Positions 18,237 through 27,107 are shown, counted from the first letter of the stretch. The stretch is DNA of 64,000 nt from Phyllobacterium myrsinacearum (GCF_002980555.1 NZ_PVBT01000001.1:310001-374000), one strand, 5' to 3'. A program made the numbers and translations. Notes: a model not told the origin generated them from the letters alone.

Positions 18237-18614
18237 ATGTCAGTTCTTTTGAAAACACGGGTAACAGCCGTGGGTCCCGAGGTGGCGGACCTCGCAGAAG
18301 GAGGCGTTGTCATCCTGTTTGCCGATGGTGCACCGCCGGAACTCGCCGAAGTTTCGATCCTGCACCTGGTCGACGGTACGCCGTCGGAAGCAACGCCGCC
18401 TGTTGGCACGGTGATCCGCATCGGCGATCTCTCGGCCAAAATAACCGGTATCGGTGACTATGCCTGGCAAAAAGTCCGGGATATCGGCCATGTTGTCATC
18501 ACATTCAACGGGTCCGATCACGTTGACCGCCCCGGTGAAATCTGCGCATCGGAAGTGGATACCGGCGAACTGGTCTCAACCCTCAAGGTGGGGGCGACGA
18601 TCACCATCGGATAG
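18237..18614 (+). CDS. srlB: PTS glucitol/sorbitol IIA subunit (SrlB)
   Basis: 125-aa soluble IIA protein of the Gut family. The likely phospho-histidine is in VSILHLVDGTPSEATP; the rest follows the family (PVGTVIRIGDLSAKITGIGDYAWQKVRDIGHVVITFNGSDHVDRPGEI). It receives phosphate from the HPr domain of the fusion encoded next and passes it to the IIB domain of SrlE. AAGAGG precedes its ATG. The spacing to both neighbours (29 and 50 bp) fits one operon. Confidence 0.92.
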   Translation: MSVLLKTRVTAVGPEVADLAEGGVVILFADGAPPELAEVSILHLVDGTPSEATPPVGTVIRIGDLSAKITGIGDYAWQKVRDIGHVVITFNGSDHVDRPGEICASEVDTGELVSTLKVGATITIG

Positions 18615-18664
18615 GGTTCAGGACTGACGGCGGAAACAGAACGAAATACCAAAGAGAGTAAAGC

Positions 18665-20635
18665 ATGGAACGCTCGACGATTGTGCGGGTGCATGACGGA
18701 TTGCATGCGCGGCCGGCCACCCGGTTTGTCAAACTCGCCAAGAGTTTCGAATCCGATATCGAGCTGGTCAAGGATGACAGATCGGTCAGCGCCAAGAGCT
18801 CGGTCAAACTCATGCTGCTTGGCGTCAAGGAAAACGAGGAAATCACCGTCCGCGCGACCGGTGCCGACGCGATTGAAGCCATCGAGGCGCTGATCGGCTA
18901 TCTCGAAAACCCGCATGCGGGACTGGAAGACGACGGCGCGGTCCAGCCGCAGAAGCAGGACACCGGGAAGCCCGCGGCGCGCAAGCCTGCGCAAGGTCTT
19001 CCCGCCGATGGTGCCCTGCGCGGTGTCGCTGCAAGCGAAGGGGCGGCCATCGGTGCCGTCTACGGGTTTTTCCCCGCCGAGATCAAGCACGAGAACCGCC
19101 CGCTGGCGGCCAACGCGATCGCCGACGAGGTCTTGCGGCTGAAGCAGGCCATTGCCACCGTGCAGAAGCGCATGGACGCTTCGCTCGCGGAAACCGGTCT
19201 GGCTGAGAGCGACCGGGGCATCGTTGCGGCGCTGAAGGACATCGCCAATGACGACGAACTGACCGGCGGTGCGATTGCCATCGTCGAAGGCGGCATCGAT
19301 GCGGTTTCGGCGGTGATCGGGGCGACATCGAAGATCGCCTCCGATTTTGCCACCATGGACGATCCCTATCTCAATGCCCGCGCCGACGACGTGAATGCGG
19401 TCGGGCGACAGATCTGCCTGGCCCTTCTGGGGCAGGAAGACGTCAATCTCGACACCATTGCCGAGGGTTCGATCCTGGTTGCGGAGGATATCGGCGCCTG
19501 GGATCTCGCCCGCGCGCCCCTGAAGCGCATCGCCGGGGTGATCTGCGGCCATGGCGGCGCCACCTCGCATGTCGCCATCATCGCCCGTGCCCACGGCATT
19601 CCCGCCGTGCTTGGCCTCGGCCGCGCCGTGCTTGATCTGAAGCATGCGCGGACCGTTGCGCTCGATGGCGACAGCGGCGAGGTCTTTGCCGATCCGGATG
19701 CCGGTATCACAGGCCGTTTTCAGGCGGCCATCGCCAAGGCGGGGGCGGAAAAGCAGGCGCTGACCGCCTATAGGGACGTTACGCCCCGGCGTGCCGATGG
19801 CACGGTCATCGACATTGCCGCCAATATCGGCTCGCTTGAGGAAATCGATGCGGCAAAGGAAGCGGGCGCCATGGGTGTTGGCCTGTTCCGCACCGAACTT
19901 CTGTTCATGCGGCATATCCACCTGCCGTCGGAAGATTTGCAGGCGGAAACCTATTCCAGCCTCGCCCGGGCCTTCGCACCGCATGCGGTGATCGTCCGGA
20001 CGCTCGATATCGGCGGCGACAAGCCGATTGCCGGGGTCGACTTTCCCGATGAGGAAAACCCGTTCCTCGGCTGGCGCGGCATCCGCATGTGCCTGGACCG
20101 GCCGGACATCTTCAAGCCGCAGCTGCGGGCGCTGCTGCGCGCCGCCGTCCACGGCAACATCAAGGTGATGCTGCCGATGATCTCCGACGTTGGCGAGGTG
20201 CGGGCAACGAAGACGCTGATCGGGGAATGCGCCGCGGAACTGGCCGCCGCCGGCACAGCATTCGCACATTTCGATCTCGGCGTGATGATCGAGACACCGG
20301 CTGCCGTGCTGATTGCTCCGGCACTGGCCAGGGAAGTCGCATTCTTTTCCATCGGCACCAACGATCTGACGCAGTACATCATGGCTGCCGACCGGCTCAA
20401 CCCGACGGTGGCCAAGCTCAATGACGTGACCCATCCGGCCGTCATGGCCGCCATTGAACTGACGGCAAAAGCCGGGACCGATGCGGGCATCATGGTCGGG
20501 ATGTGCGGGGAAGCTGCCGGACGCCCGGATCTGATCCCGGCCTTCATCGCCATGGGGCTGACCGAGCTGAGCATGAGCCCGTCATCGATCCAGCGTGCCA
20601 AGAAGTGCGTTCTGGAAGGTTCTAAGGCAGATTAG
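18665..20635 (+). CDS. HPr-Enzyme I fusion (phosphoenolpyruvate-protein phosphotransferase)
   Basis: 656 aa. The N-terminal HPr domain (residues 1-85) has the active His14 in DGLHARPATRFVKLAK and a second motif KSSVKLMLLGVKENEE. A short linker leads to Enzyme I, with active-site His302 in CGHGGATSHVAIIARAHG, GLFRTELLFMR, MLPMISDVGEVRATK and FSIGTNDLTQYIMAADR. It supplies the whole PEP-to-IIA phosphate chain for the operon. There is no GAF domain, so this is not PtsP of the nitrogen PTS. No IIA domain is fused, unlike FruB-type multiphosphoryl proteins. It is the last gene of the operon. Confidence 0.95.
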   Translation: MERSTIVRVHDGLHARPATRFVKLAKSFESDIELVKDDRSVSAKSSVKLMLLGVKENEEITVRATGADAIEAIEALIGYLENPHAGLEDDGAVQPQKQDTGKPAARKPAQGLPADGALRGVAASEGAAIGAVYGFFPAEIKHENRPLAANAIADEVLRLKQAIATVQKRMDASLAETGLAESDRGIVAALKDIANDDELTGGAIAIVEGGIDAVSAVIGATSKIASDFATMDDPYLNARADDVNAVGRQICLALLGQEDVNLDTIAEGSILVAEDIGAWDLARAPLKRIAGVICGHGGATSHVAIIARAHGIPAVLGLGRAVLDLKHARTVALDGDSGEVFADPDAGITGRFQAAIAKAGAEKQALTAYRDVTPRRADGTVIDIAANIGSLEEIDAAKEAGAMGVGLFRTELLFMRHIHLPSEDLQAETYSSLARAFAPHAVIVRTLDIGGDKPIAGVDFPDEENPFLGWRGIRMCLDRPDIFKPQLRALLRAAVHGNIKVMLPMISDVGEVRATKTLIGECAAELAAAGTAFAHFDLGVMIETPAAVLIAPALAREVAFFSIGTNDLTQYIMAADRLNPTVAKLNDVTHPAVMAAIELTAKAGTDAGIMVGMCGEAAGRPDLIPAFIAMGLTELSMSPSSIQRAKKCVLEGSKAD

Positions 20636-21393
20636 GGCAGGACAGGAATGAGGAAAGCGAAAAGGCCGGACAGCGCATCTGTCCGGTTTTTGCCCTCAGT
20701 CGCCTCGATGAGACTGGTCTGGCGCGCCTTCAATGCCAAAAGCGCGCTCTCCACCAGTTTTTCGTCGCCCGGCTCTTCATTGGCGCTGTAGCTGGCAAGG
20801 CCGATGGCAAGCGCAATGGCGGAAAAGCACAGGAACTGGCTTGCTTTGTCTGGGGTGTTTTCCCCCGCCATGTGCGGCGGCAGCGGCTGGGCCTGGTGGC
20901 CCGACTGCAGTTCGAATGCCAGGATGGCGCAGGCGCTTGATATCTCGGCCAGGCCGTTCGTGCCGGTCGCCGCCTTGATCCGGCCGGCATGCCGGCGAAT
21001 CATGGCGGCATGGACCGCGGCGAAGGTGGCCTCGTGCACCAGCGGATTTTCACAACCGAGAATGGTAAAAATACGTTTCGCCAGGTAATAAACGTCGCGG
21101 CGGAACAATGCTTCGCCCTTGGCGCTGTCGCCGGGAAAATAGGCATTGAGGCTGCGCGCCTCGATGGTGGCGGAATGGGCCTTCGGGTCCTGGGAAACCA
21201 GTGAAATCGAGATTTTTTCGGCCACGGTCAGTGCCTTGTCGACGACACGGGCGGCGTGACCCAGCAGGACTTCCGGACCTTCGGGGGCGGTCGTTCTGAT
21301 CGTGTCACTGCGGCTCGCCCGGATCATGTGCCTGACATCGCGCAACCGGTCCTTGAGGCCAACGACAATCTCGTTTGAAATATCCCTGATCAT
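20632..21393 (-). CDS. Unknown conserved protein, convergent to PTS operon
   Basis: 253 aa. No family is recognised. It starts MIRDISNEIVVGLKDRLRDV with GAGG 8 nt upstream; the TTG at 21414 is rejected. It looks largely helical (ARVVDKALTVAEKISISLV, GEALFRRDVYYLAKRIFTIL, SQFLCFSAIALAIGLASYSANE). There is one weak hydrophobic stretch near the middle-C-terminus and no signal peptide. Its 3' end overlaps the HPr-EI gene by 4 bp and contains that operon's terminator hairpin. Its 5' end is divergent from the SorC regulator, suggesting it may share control with it. Confidence 0.7.
   Translation of the reverse strand: MIRDISNEIVVGLKDRLRDVRHMIRASRSDTIRTTAPEGPEVLLGHAARVVDKALTVAEKISISLVSQDPKAHSATIEARSLNAYFPGDSAKGEALFRRDVYYLAKRIFTILGCENPLVHEATFAAVHAAMIRRHAGRIKAATGTNGLAEISSACAILAFELQSGHQAQPLPPHMAGENTPDKASQFLCFSAIALAIGLASYSANEEPGDEKLVESALLALKARQTSLIEATEGKNRTDALSGLFAFLIPVLP
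20666..20691 (+). terminator. Terminator of the PTS operon, inside the convergent gene
   Basis: An 8-bp stem CCGGACAG / CTGTCCGG with a 5-nt loop and five T residues on the plus strand, 31 bp after the HPr-EI stop. It lies within the last codons of the minus-strand gene ending at 20632. Confidence 0.75.
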
Positions 21394-21553
21394 GTGGCAG
21401 ACCTCGACTTGCAAAGTGGATAATGCTTTGTATCTGCTTTTGGTGACTTGCTAAACAATATTCTGCGGGAGTGTAGTGTGCGCGGCGTTGTTTTGTCAGC
21501 ACACAAATCTGCTGCCGGCGGGAAATGGATACGAGCAATTAAGGGGATGTGAA

Positions 21554-22582
21554 TTGACCGATCGACGCAAGCGGGCGAACAGCGCGCCGAACAGTCCGAA
21601 AAAGGCCCCGCTGGATATCGGGCAGCCTGATACGAAAATCAGCCGCATGCGCATGCGCGCCGCCTGGATGTATTACATCGAGCAGATGACCCAGAACGAG
21701 ATTGCCGAAGTGCTCGGCGTCGGCCGCGTGACCATCGTGCGCATGCTGGCCGAAGCGCGTGCCCGCAACGAGGTCAAGATCGGCATCCAGGGATACCTGT
21801 CCGACCTGATTGCGCTGGAACGGCAGGTCGAGCAGCAGTTCGGGCTGGAGAAGGTGATCATTGCGCCGCTGTCGCAGGCGGACAATGACCCGATCCCGGC
21901 CATCAGCGCCGCCACCGGCGATTATCTCTCGGGCGTGGTGGCCAACGGCATGCGCGTCGGCGTCGGCTGGGGCCGCACGCTGCTCAGCACGTTGTCCTAC
22001 CTGGAAGCGCGGGCGCTGGATGATTTTACCGTGATTTCCCTGCTTGGCGGCATCAGCCAGCCGCGCCGCTTCAACCCGGCGGAATTCGCCTGGCAGTTTG
22101 CCCAGCTGTTTCAGGGCAATGGCTATCTCATTCCGGCTCCGGCGCTTGTGGACAGCGTCGAGACCCGTACGGCGCTGATCGAGCGCTGCGGCCTGAAAAG
22201 CGTGTTCGAGATGGCCGAGGATCTCGATCTCGTGCTGCTCAGCGTCGGCGCCATCGAAACGGCATCGAGCACGCCCTACCGCATCGGCTTCCTCAATGAA
22301 GAGCACCAGTCGTCCCTGGCGGAACGCGGCGCGGTCGGCGATATCCTGTTCCATTTCTACGACCAGCAGGGCCGTCTCGTCGATCACCCGATTCATGATC
22401 TCGTCATGTCGGTGGGCATCGAGACGCTGCAGAAGGTGCCGGTGCGCGTCCTGACCTCAGGCGGCAAGGAAAAGATCAATGCGCTGCTGGGCGCGATGAA
22501 ACTGATCCGGCCGACGGTTTTCATTACCGACGAGGAAAGCGCGCGCCAGCTGCTGGTTCTGGCCAGCAAGGAACAGCGCTGA
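21554..22582 (+). CDS. SorC/DeoR-type sugar-binding transcriptional regulator
   Basis: 342-aa SorC-family repressor/activator. The N-terminal HTH (YIEQMTQNEIAEVLGVGRVTIVRMLAEARA) is followed by a sugar-binding phospho-sugar-isomerase-like domain (GMRVGVGWGRTLLSTLSYL, VISLLGGISQPRRFNPAE, LVLLSVGAIETASSTPYR, PVRVLTSGGKEKINALLGAM). The TTG start at 21554 is chosen because AAGGGG lies 7 nt upstream; the earlier in-frame codon at 21476 has no site. Its position next to the PTS operon makes it the obvious candidate regulator of that operon. Its operator is not proven. Confidence 0.9.
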   Translation: MTDRRKRANSAPNSPKKAPLDIGQPDTKISRMRMRAAWMYYIEQMTQNEIAEVLGVGRVTIVRMLAEARARNEVKIGIQGYLSDLIALERQVEQQFGLEKVIIAPLSQADNDPIPAISAATGDYLSGVVANGMRVGVGWGRTLLSTLSYLEARALDDFTVISLLGGISQPRRFNPAEFAWQFAQLFQGNGYLIPAPALVDSVETRTALIERCGLKSVFEMAEDLDLVLLSVGAIETASSTPYRIGFLNEEHQSSLAERGAVGDILFHFYDQQGRLVDHPIHDLVMSVGIETLQKVPVRVLTSGGKEKINALLGAMKLIRPTVFITDEESARQLLVLASKEQR

Positions 22583-22589
22583 TCAAACG

Positions 22590-22618
22590 GGCACGCTGGC
22601 GCGCTGCGCCGGCGTGCC
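22590..22618 (+). terminator. Strong hairpin after the SorC regulator
   Basis: A 13-bp stem (one T-G wobble), GGCACGCTGGCGC / GCGCCGGCGTGCC with a GCT loop, 7 bp after the stop. It has no T run. Two further perfect hairpins follow, at 22631-22657 (10 bp, A-rich/T-rich arms) and 22666-22683 (7 bp). The 192-bp gap up to the tRNA holds no gene. Confidence 0.6.
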
Positions 22619-22774
22619 GTCCAAGCGCATGAAAATCCACGGGAGTTGTGGATTTTCGGCTCGAAATTGCCCTATCGGGCAATGAGATCAAATCGGGCAT
22701 TGCATTCGTGATTTTTCCCGCTATTGATCGCGGGGAAGACGGGCAGCGGCCATCAGGTTCGGTGCTTTCAGGTG

Positions 22775-22851
22775 GGGCCTGTAGCTCAATTGGTTAGAGC
22801 CGGCGGCTCATAACCGCTTGGTTGGGGGTTCGAGTCCCTCCGGGCCCACCA
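22775..22851 (+). tRNA. tRNA with CAU anticodon (Ile2 or elongator Met)
   Basis: 77 nt with encoded CCA. A 7-bp acceptor stem pairs GGGCCTG with CGGGCCC (one G-U). The D-loop is GTAGCTCAATTGGTTAGAG, the anticodon CAT lies at 22809-22811 in a TCATAA loop, and the T-loop is GGTTCGAGTCC. The CTTGGT sequence after the anticodon stem resembles tRNA-Ile2 (lysidine-modified) more than elongator Met, but the identity is not certain. Confidence 0.93.
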
Positions 22852-23289
22852 TTTTCCTATAAATTCAAATAGTTATATAGCGGTTGGTCCGAAGGCTCGC
22901 CAATCGGCCGGCCATTGCAGCCGGATATGCGAAACTGCGTTCACGACATTCAGCCCCGAGAATCAAGCCCTGTGAAAAAGCGCAGCGTCCAGGCAATCTC
23001 AGCCGGCGGCGGGGATGAGGCATGCTCCCGGCCATTTCCGCAGTGGCGGCTTGAAGACATAGTTTTTCTAATGACAGACAATAGAATTTACCATTTGTGT
23101 TATGAGGGGTATCCGGTTGAAATCCGGCCACCAGAGAATGCGCTGATCTGACCTACCGGACCTTGACAGAGGCACGGCCTGCTTCGCCAAACATGATGGC
23201 TGCCGCTGCGCCGACATTCGCTGGCATCGAAACATACAGATATAACAGATGCCCGCTGCGGTGAATCCGGCTGGCTTCACGGGTAAAAC
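22852..23289. other. 438-bp gap without a supported gene
   Basis: Short open frames exist on both strands (for example 22915-23151 plus), but they lack ribosome sites and recognisable composition. A perfect TTGACA box lies at 23164-23169, with no good -10, ahead of the PBP gene. No att-like repeat of the tRNA 3' end was seen. Confidence 0.5.
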
Positions 23290-25719
23290 ATGAAGAAAAT
23301 CATCGTTGGCTTTTCGTCGGATGCTGTTTCGCTGATGACCATTCTGACGTTGGGCGTCTCTCTCCTTTTGGCAACATTCGAAAAAACGCTGCCGGACTAT
23401 CGCGATCTGAAGGATTGGACGCCGCCCCTCCTGTCACGCTTCTATGACAGCCGCGGAGAACTGATCGCGGAAACCGGCATTGAGCGCCGGCTTTACACGC
23501 CGATCGGTGCCGTGCCGGACTTGGTCAAGGCGGCGTTTCTTTCAGCCGAAGATAAGAATTTTTATGAACACGGCGGGATAGAGTGGACCGGGCTCCTGCG
23601 CGCCGCCTGGTCAAATGCCCTCAATTATGGATCGGGCCAGCGGATGGCCGGTGCTTCGACCATCACCCAGCAGGTCGTGAAAAACCTGATCCTCTCGCCG
23701 GAGCGGACAGTCTCGCGCAAACTTCAGGAAGCGGTTCTGGCCATCAGGCTCGAGCATGTCTATTCAAAAGATCATATCCTCGAACTGTACATGAACAGTA
23801 TTTATCTCGGGCTTGGCTCCTATGGCGTCGCATCTGCCTCGCTGACCTATTTTGGCAAGCCATTGAACGAGCTGAGCATTGCCGAAGCGGCCTATCTGGC
23901 ATCTCTGCCGAAGGCACCCAACAATTACAACCCGTTCCTTTATCCGGAACGTGCGGTCAGCAGACGAAACTGGGTTATCCTGAGAATGGCGCAGAACGGC
24001 TACATCAATGCCGCCGATGCGGTCGCGGCAAGCCATGCCCCGCTCGGTACGACCGCAACCATCACGCGGCGGTTCGGGAATGATACGGAGTATTTCGCGT
24101 CCGAGGTACGCCGCCAGATTACAGCGGCTTTCGGGTCGGATGCCATCTATACCGCCGGCGTTTCCGTCAGAACGACATTGGACATGCCCCTGCAGACTGC
24201 TGCCGTGAAAGCTTTGCGGTCTGCATTGGTCAAATACGACCAGGAACAAGGCTACAGGGGCGCGCTCGGGCGGGTCGGCGAGCCCGACAGTGCAGCAGCC
24301 TTCGATGGTTTTGCCGAACTGGCCGACGTCCCGGAGTGGCGGCTGGCCATCGTCCGCTCGGTGAGCGCGGACAAGGCGACGCTCCGGCTTAAAGCCCGGC
24401 CCGATATGACCGATGTCAATGCAACGCTTTCCCTGTCCGGTTCGCGATGGGCCCTGCGAATGGTTGTCGCTGAAAAGAAACTGGTCGCACGGGCGCTCGA
24501 CACAGTCCTTTCGGTTGGCGATGTGGTTTTTGTCGAGAAGCAGGGGGAGGGTTACCTCCTGCGCCAGCGGCCCGCAATCCAGGGGGCGCTTGCGGCGATG
24601 GACCCGCACACGGGACGCGTGGTGGCTCTGGTCGGGGGATTTTCCTATGCGCAATCGGAATTCAACCGGGCAACCCAGGCCTATCGCCAGCCGGGCTCCG
24701 CGTTCAAGCCGTTCGTCTATGCCGCGGCGCTCGACAGCGGCTATACGCCCTCGACATTGGTTCTCGATGCGCCGTTCTCCATGCCGGACGGAACAGGCAG
24801 GGAATGGCGTCCAAAAAACTATGACGGGAAATTCTCGGGTCCGTCCACGCTGCGCGTCGGACTGGAACTCAGCCGCAATCTGATGACCGTGCGGCTTGCC
24901 AAACAGGTGGGGATCGATCTGGTTGCGCAATATGCCGAAAACTTCGGGCTTTACGACCATCTGGATCGCTATCTTCCCATGGCGCTCGGTGCCGGAGAAA
25001 CCACGTTGCTGCGCCTGGTGTCTGCTTATTCCGTGATTGCCAATGGTGGAAAGTCAGTCAAACCAAGCATGATCGACCGGATACAGGATCGAACGGGCAA
25101 GACCATTTACCGCCAGGATGAAACGGAATGCCTCCAGTGCAATGGTCCATGGAAAGGGCAAGCGGAGCCTGCGCTCGTCGACAAGCGCGAGCAGATTCTT
25201 GATCCGATGACCGCCTATCAGGTGACCTCGATGCTGCAAGGCGTCGTCGAGCGCGGCACGGGCCGTGCGGTCAGAGGGCTGGGGGTGCCGGTTGCGGGCA
25301 AGACGGGGACGACCAATGACGAGAAAGATGTCTGGTTCGTCGGCTTTACTCCGTCCCTGGTTGCCGGCATCTTCATCGGTTATGACAATCCCAGGCATTT
25401 GGGCGCGGGCGAATCCGGCGGCGGGCTTGCCGCGCCGGTGTTTCTCGACTTCATGAAAACCGCCGTGAAAGGCAAAGGGGCGGGGTCGTTTCCAATGCCT
25501 GACGGAATGACCTTCTACAGCATTGATCGCAATTCGGGCCGTGTTGTCGATGCCTCGACGCCGGGAGCGATCCGTGAGGCATTCAAGCCGGGGACAGCAC
25601 CCTGCAGCGCATGCGCGGTGATTGATGGCAGTGCGGACACCGGCGACCCGACCGCCGACAATACCGGTCCGGCCGCACGGCGCCGTGCCCTGCTGGAAAC
25701 GCATCAGGGGCTGTTTTAA
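23290..25719 (+). CDS. Class A penicillin-binding protein (PBP1A-type glycosyltransferase/transpeptidase)
   Basis: 809-aa bifunctional peptidoglycan synthase. A short cytoplasmic start and one membrane anchor (about 12-30) come first. The GT51 glycosyltransferase follows (FLSAEDKNFYEHGGIEW with catalytic Glu, AGASTITQQVVKNL, RKLQEAVLAIRLE, YMNSIYLGLGSYG). The transpeptidase has SxxK in GSAFKPFVYAAAL, SxN in ELSRNLMTVRLA, and KTG in VAGKTGTTNDEKDVWFVG. The protein ends in a short Cys-containing tail (PCSACAVIDG). Rhizobia normally carry an essential PBP1A elsewhere, so this may be an accessory copy; that is inference. Its ribosome site is weak (GGGTAA). Confidence 0.92.
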   Translation: MKKIIVGFSSDAVSLMTILTLGVSLLLATFEKTLPDYRDLKDWTPPLLSRFYDSRGELIAETGIERRLYTPIGAVPDLVKAAFLSAEDKNFYEHGGIEWTGLLRAAWSNALNYGSGQRMAGASTITQQVVKNLILSPERTVSRKLQEAVLAIRLEHVYSKDHILELYMNSIYLGLGSYGVASASLTYFGKPLNELSIAEAAYLASLPKAPNNYNPFLYPERAVSRRNWVILRMAQNGYINAADAVAASHAPLGTTATITRRFGNDTEYFASEVRRQITAAFGSDAIYTAGVSVRTTLDMPLQTAAVKALRSALVKYDQEQGYRGALGRVGEPDSAAAFDGFAELADVPEWRLAIVRSVSADKATLRLKARPDMTDVNATLSLSGSRWALRMVVAEKKLVARALDTVLSVGDVVFVEKQGEGYLLRQRPAIQGALAAMDPHTGRVVALVGGFSYAQSEFNRATQAYRQPGSAFKPFVYAAALDSGYTPSTLVLDAPFSMPDGTGREWRPKNYDGKFSGPSTLRVGLELSRNLMTVRLAKQVGIDLVAQYAENFGLYDHLDRYLPMALGAGETTLLRLVSAYSVIANGGKSVKPSMIDRIQDRTGKTIYRQDETECLQCNGPWKGQAEPALVDKREQILDPMTAYQVTSMLQGVVERGTGRAVRGLGVPVAGKTGTTNDEKDVWFVGFTPSLVAGIFIGYDNPRHLGAGESGGGLAAPVFLDFMKTAVKGKGAGSFPMPDGMTFYSIDRNSGRVVDASTPGAIREAFKPGTAPCSACAVIDGSADTGDPTADNTGPAARRRALLETHQGLF

Positions 25720-25806
25720 TGGTGAAAGGCGTCATTATTTCAACCCGCATCGCTGCTATCATGGTTTGGGCCGGGCGTAGTCCGGCAGCAAGGAGGAGCA
25801 GGCGGA

Positions 25807-25944
25807 ATGATCAAGATACTGGAAGAAAGCTGGATACTGATCATCGTCATTCTGGCCGCTGTTTTGACAACGGGCCTGGTGCTGACGGTGAGGAAACTGG
25901 AACGCGACGACAAGCACTGGCCGCGCAAAGGTCAGGATAAATAA
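25807..25944 (+). CDS. Small single-span membrane protein (45 aa)
   Basis: 45-residue ORF beginning MIKILEESWILIIVILAAV. It has one predicted membrane helix (about residues 9-28) and a charged Lys/Arg/Asp tail (RKLERDDKHWPRKGQDK). AGGAGG at 25791-25796 lies 10 nt upstream of the ATG. It is 87 bp after the PBP gene on the same strand and could be co-transcribed. The function is unknown. Confidence 0.5.
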   Translation: MIKILEESWILIIVILAAVLTTGLVLTVRKLERDDKHWPRKGQDK

Positions 25945-26008
25945 ACGCGCCGCGCTCGCGCCGAGCGCAGGCACCTTTCCGCCCTTCGCCGGGAGCGCGG
26001 CGGAACAG

Positions 26009-26224
26009 TCAGCTCCCGTTGAGAGCCCGGAAATGCGCAACCAGGGCGTTGGCGTGCCCATGGCCCATATTGTGCTGGGTTTTCAGGAAGGCGACCATCT
26101 CCATATGCTTCTGATCCCGCAAATCCGCCAAAAGTGTCAGCCAGTGGCCGATGGGCTTGGCGTACTTCTTTTCGATGGCCGGAAAGTATGAAGCGGGGCC
26201 CTTTACGGTGTTGTCCTCGGTCAT
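26009..26224 (-). CDS. DUF4287 domain protein
   Basis: 71-aa protein matching the DUF4287 pattern: VKGPASYFPAIEKKYAKPIG, HWLTLLADLRDQKHMEMVAFLK, GHGHANALVAHFRAL. The function is unknown. Small stand-alone proteins of this type are widespread in rhizobia and actinobacteria. The ATG at 26224 has GGGAG upstream. It is not in an evident operon. Confidence 0.85.
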   Translation of the reverse strand: MTEDNTVKGPASYFPAIEKKYAKPIGHWLTLLADLRDQKHMEMVAFLKTQHNMGHGHANALVAHFRALNGS

Positions 26225-26465
26225 GGCGCGATCTCCCTGTCGTCTGTCATGGATATGGCCGCAGGACGAACCGCAGAACCGACTCCCGACACTGTTGCAA
26301 ACTTTTTTGCATTCCCGCCGCGTTCAATCAATGGGAAATGACGGGCCGCTTGAACGGCGGCAAATGTGCGTTAGAACTGAAGCGGGCGAGGGAAATGCCG
26401 GGCAGAATGGAATGCCCGCAACCCGCCAACGGCCCGTCCCGCAGGTGAGAGGCAGAAGAACCGCG

Positions 26466-27107
26466 ATGAACACAGCCAGCGATGCCCGCTTCTGGGACCG
26501 CACGTCCCGCAAATATGCCAGGGGCGCGGTTGCCGATCCGGCCGGCTATGAGCGTACGCTGGACCGCACCCATGCACTGCTGGCGCCGGCCGGGCGGGTG
26601 CTGGAACTGGGCTGCGGAACGGGAACGACGGCGCTCCGGCTGGCGGCTGATGTGCAAACCTATCTTGCGGTGGATATTTCCGCCGGCATGATCGCGATTG
26701 CCGGAGAGAAACTGGCCGCCGGCCCTGCCATGCCGGCGCTTGCCTTCCGCACGGCGACCGCCGAGGATTTGGTGCCCGGCGTGGATGAATTCGACGCGAT
26801 CCTCGGATTCAACTACCTGCATCTCGTCCGCGATCTGCCCGGCACGCTGCGCCGTATCCATGCCCTGCTCGCAACGGAGGGCCTGTTCATTTCCAAGACG
26901 CCATGCGTCGGCGAGATGAACCCGCTCATCCGGCTGGCTTTGCTGCCTGCAATGCGGGCGTTGCGGCTGGCACCCTATGCGGGCGTGTTCCGGGCAGCGG
27001 AGCTGAACGGGCTTATATCTGCTGCCGGCTTTGACATTGTCGCGACCGAAAATCACGCAACCGGCGGTAATGACAACCGGCCTTATATCGTGGCGCGCAA
27101 GAGATGA
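26466..27107 (+). CDS. SAM-dependent methyltransferase (class I)
   Basis: 213 aa. Rossmann-type methyltransferase with motif I VLELGCGTGTTALRLA, motif II YLAVDISAGMIAIA, and motif IV-like VDEFDAILGFNYLHLV. The substrate cannot be predicted; the size and the LLATEGLFISKTPC segment resemble methyltransferase type 11/25. The ATG at 26466 (after GAGAGG) starts the conserved part, and the frame continuing upstream to 26151 is noise. It is single-gene, convergent with the GNAT gene. Confidence 0.85.
   Translation: MNTASDARFWDRTSRKYARGAVADPAGYERTLDRTHALLAPAGRVLELGCGTGTTALRLAADVQTYLAVDISAGMIAIAGEKLAAGPAMPALAFRTATAEDLVPGVDEFDAILGFNYLHLVRDLPGTLRRIHALLATEGLFISKTPCVGEMNPLIRLALLPAMRALRLAPYAGVFRAAELNGLISAAGFDIVATENHATGGNDNRPYIVARKR

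Noticed and set aside
18518-20434. 638-codon minus-strand frame
   Set aside because: Antisense to the HPr-Enzyme I fusion; no start signal or recognisable domain.
22915-23151. 78-codon plus-strand ORF after the tRNA
   Set aside because: No ribosome site, overlapping minus-strand ORF of similar length, and no protein-like pattern.
22775-23289. Integration site of a genomic island at the tRNA
   Set aside because: No integrase nearby and no second copy of the tRNA 3' end was seen in the window.
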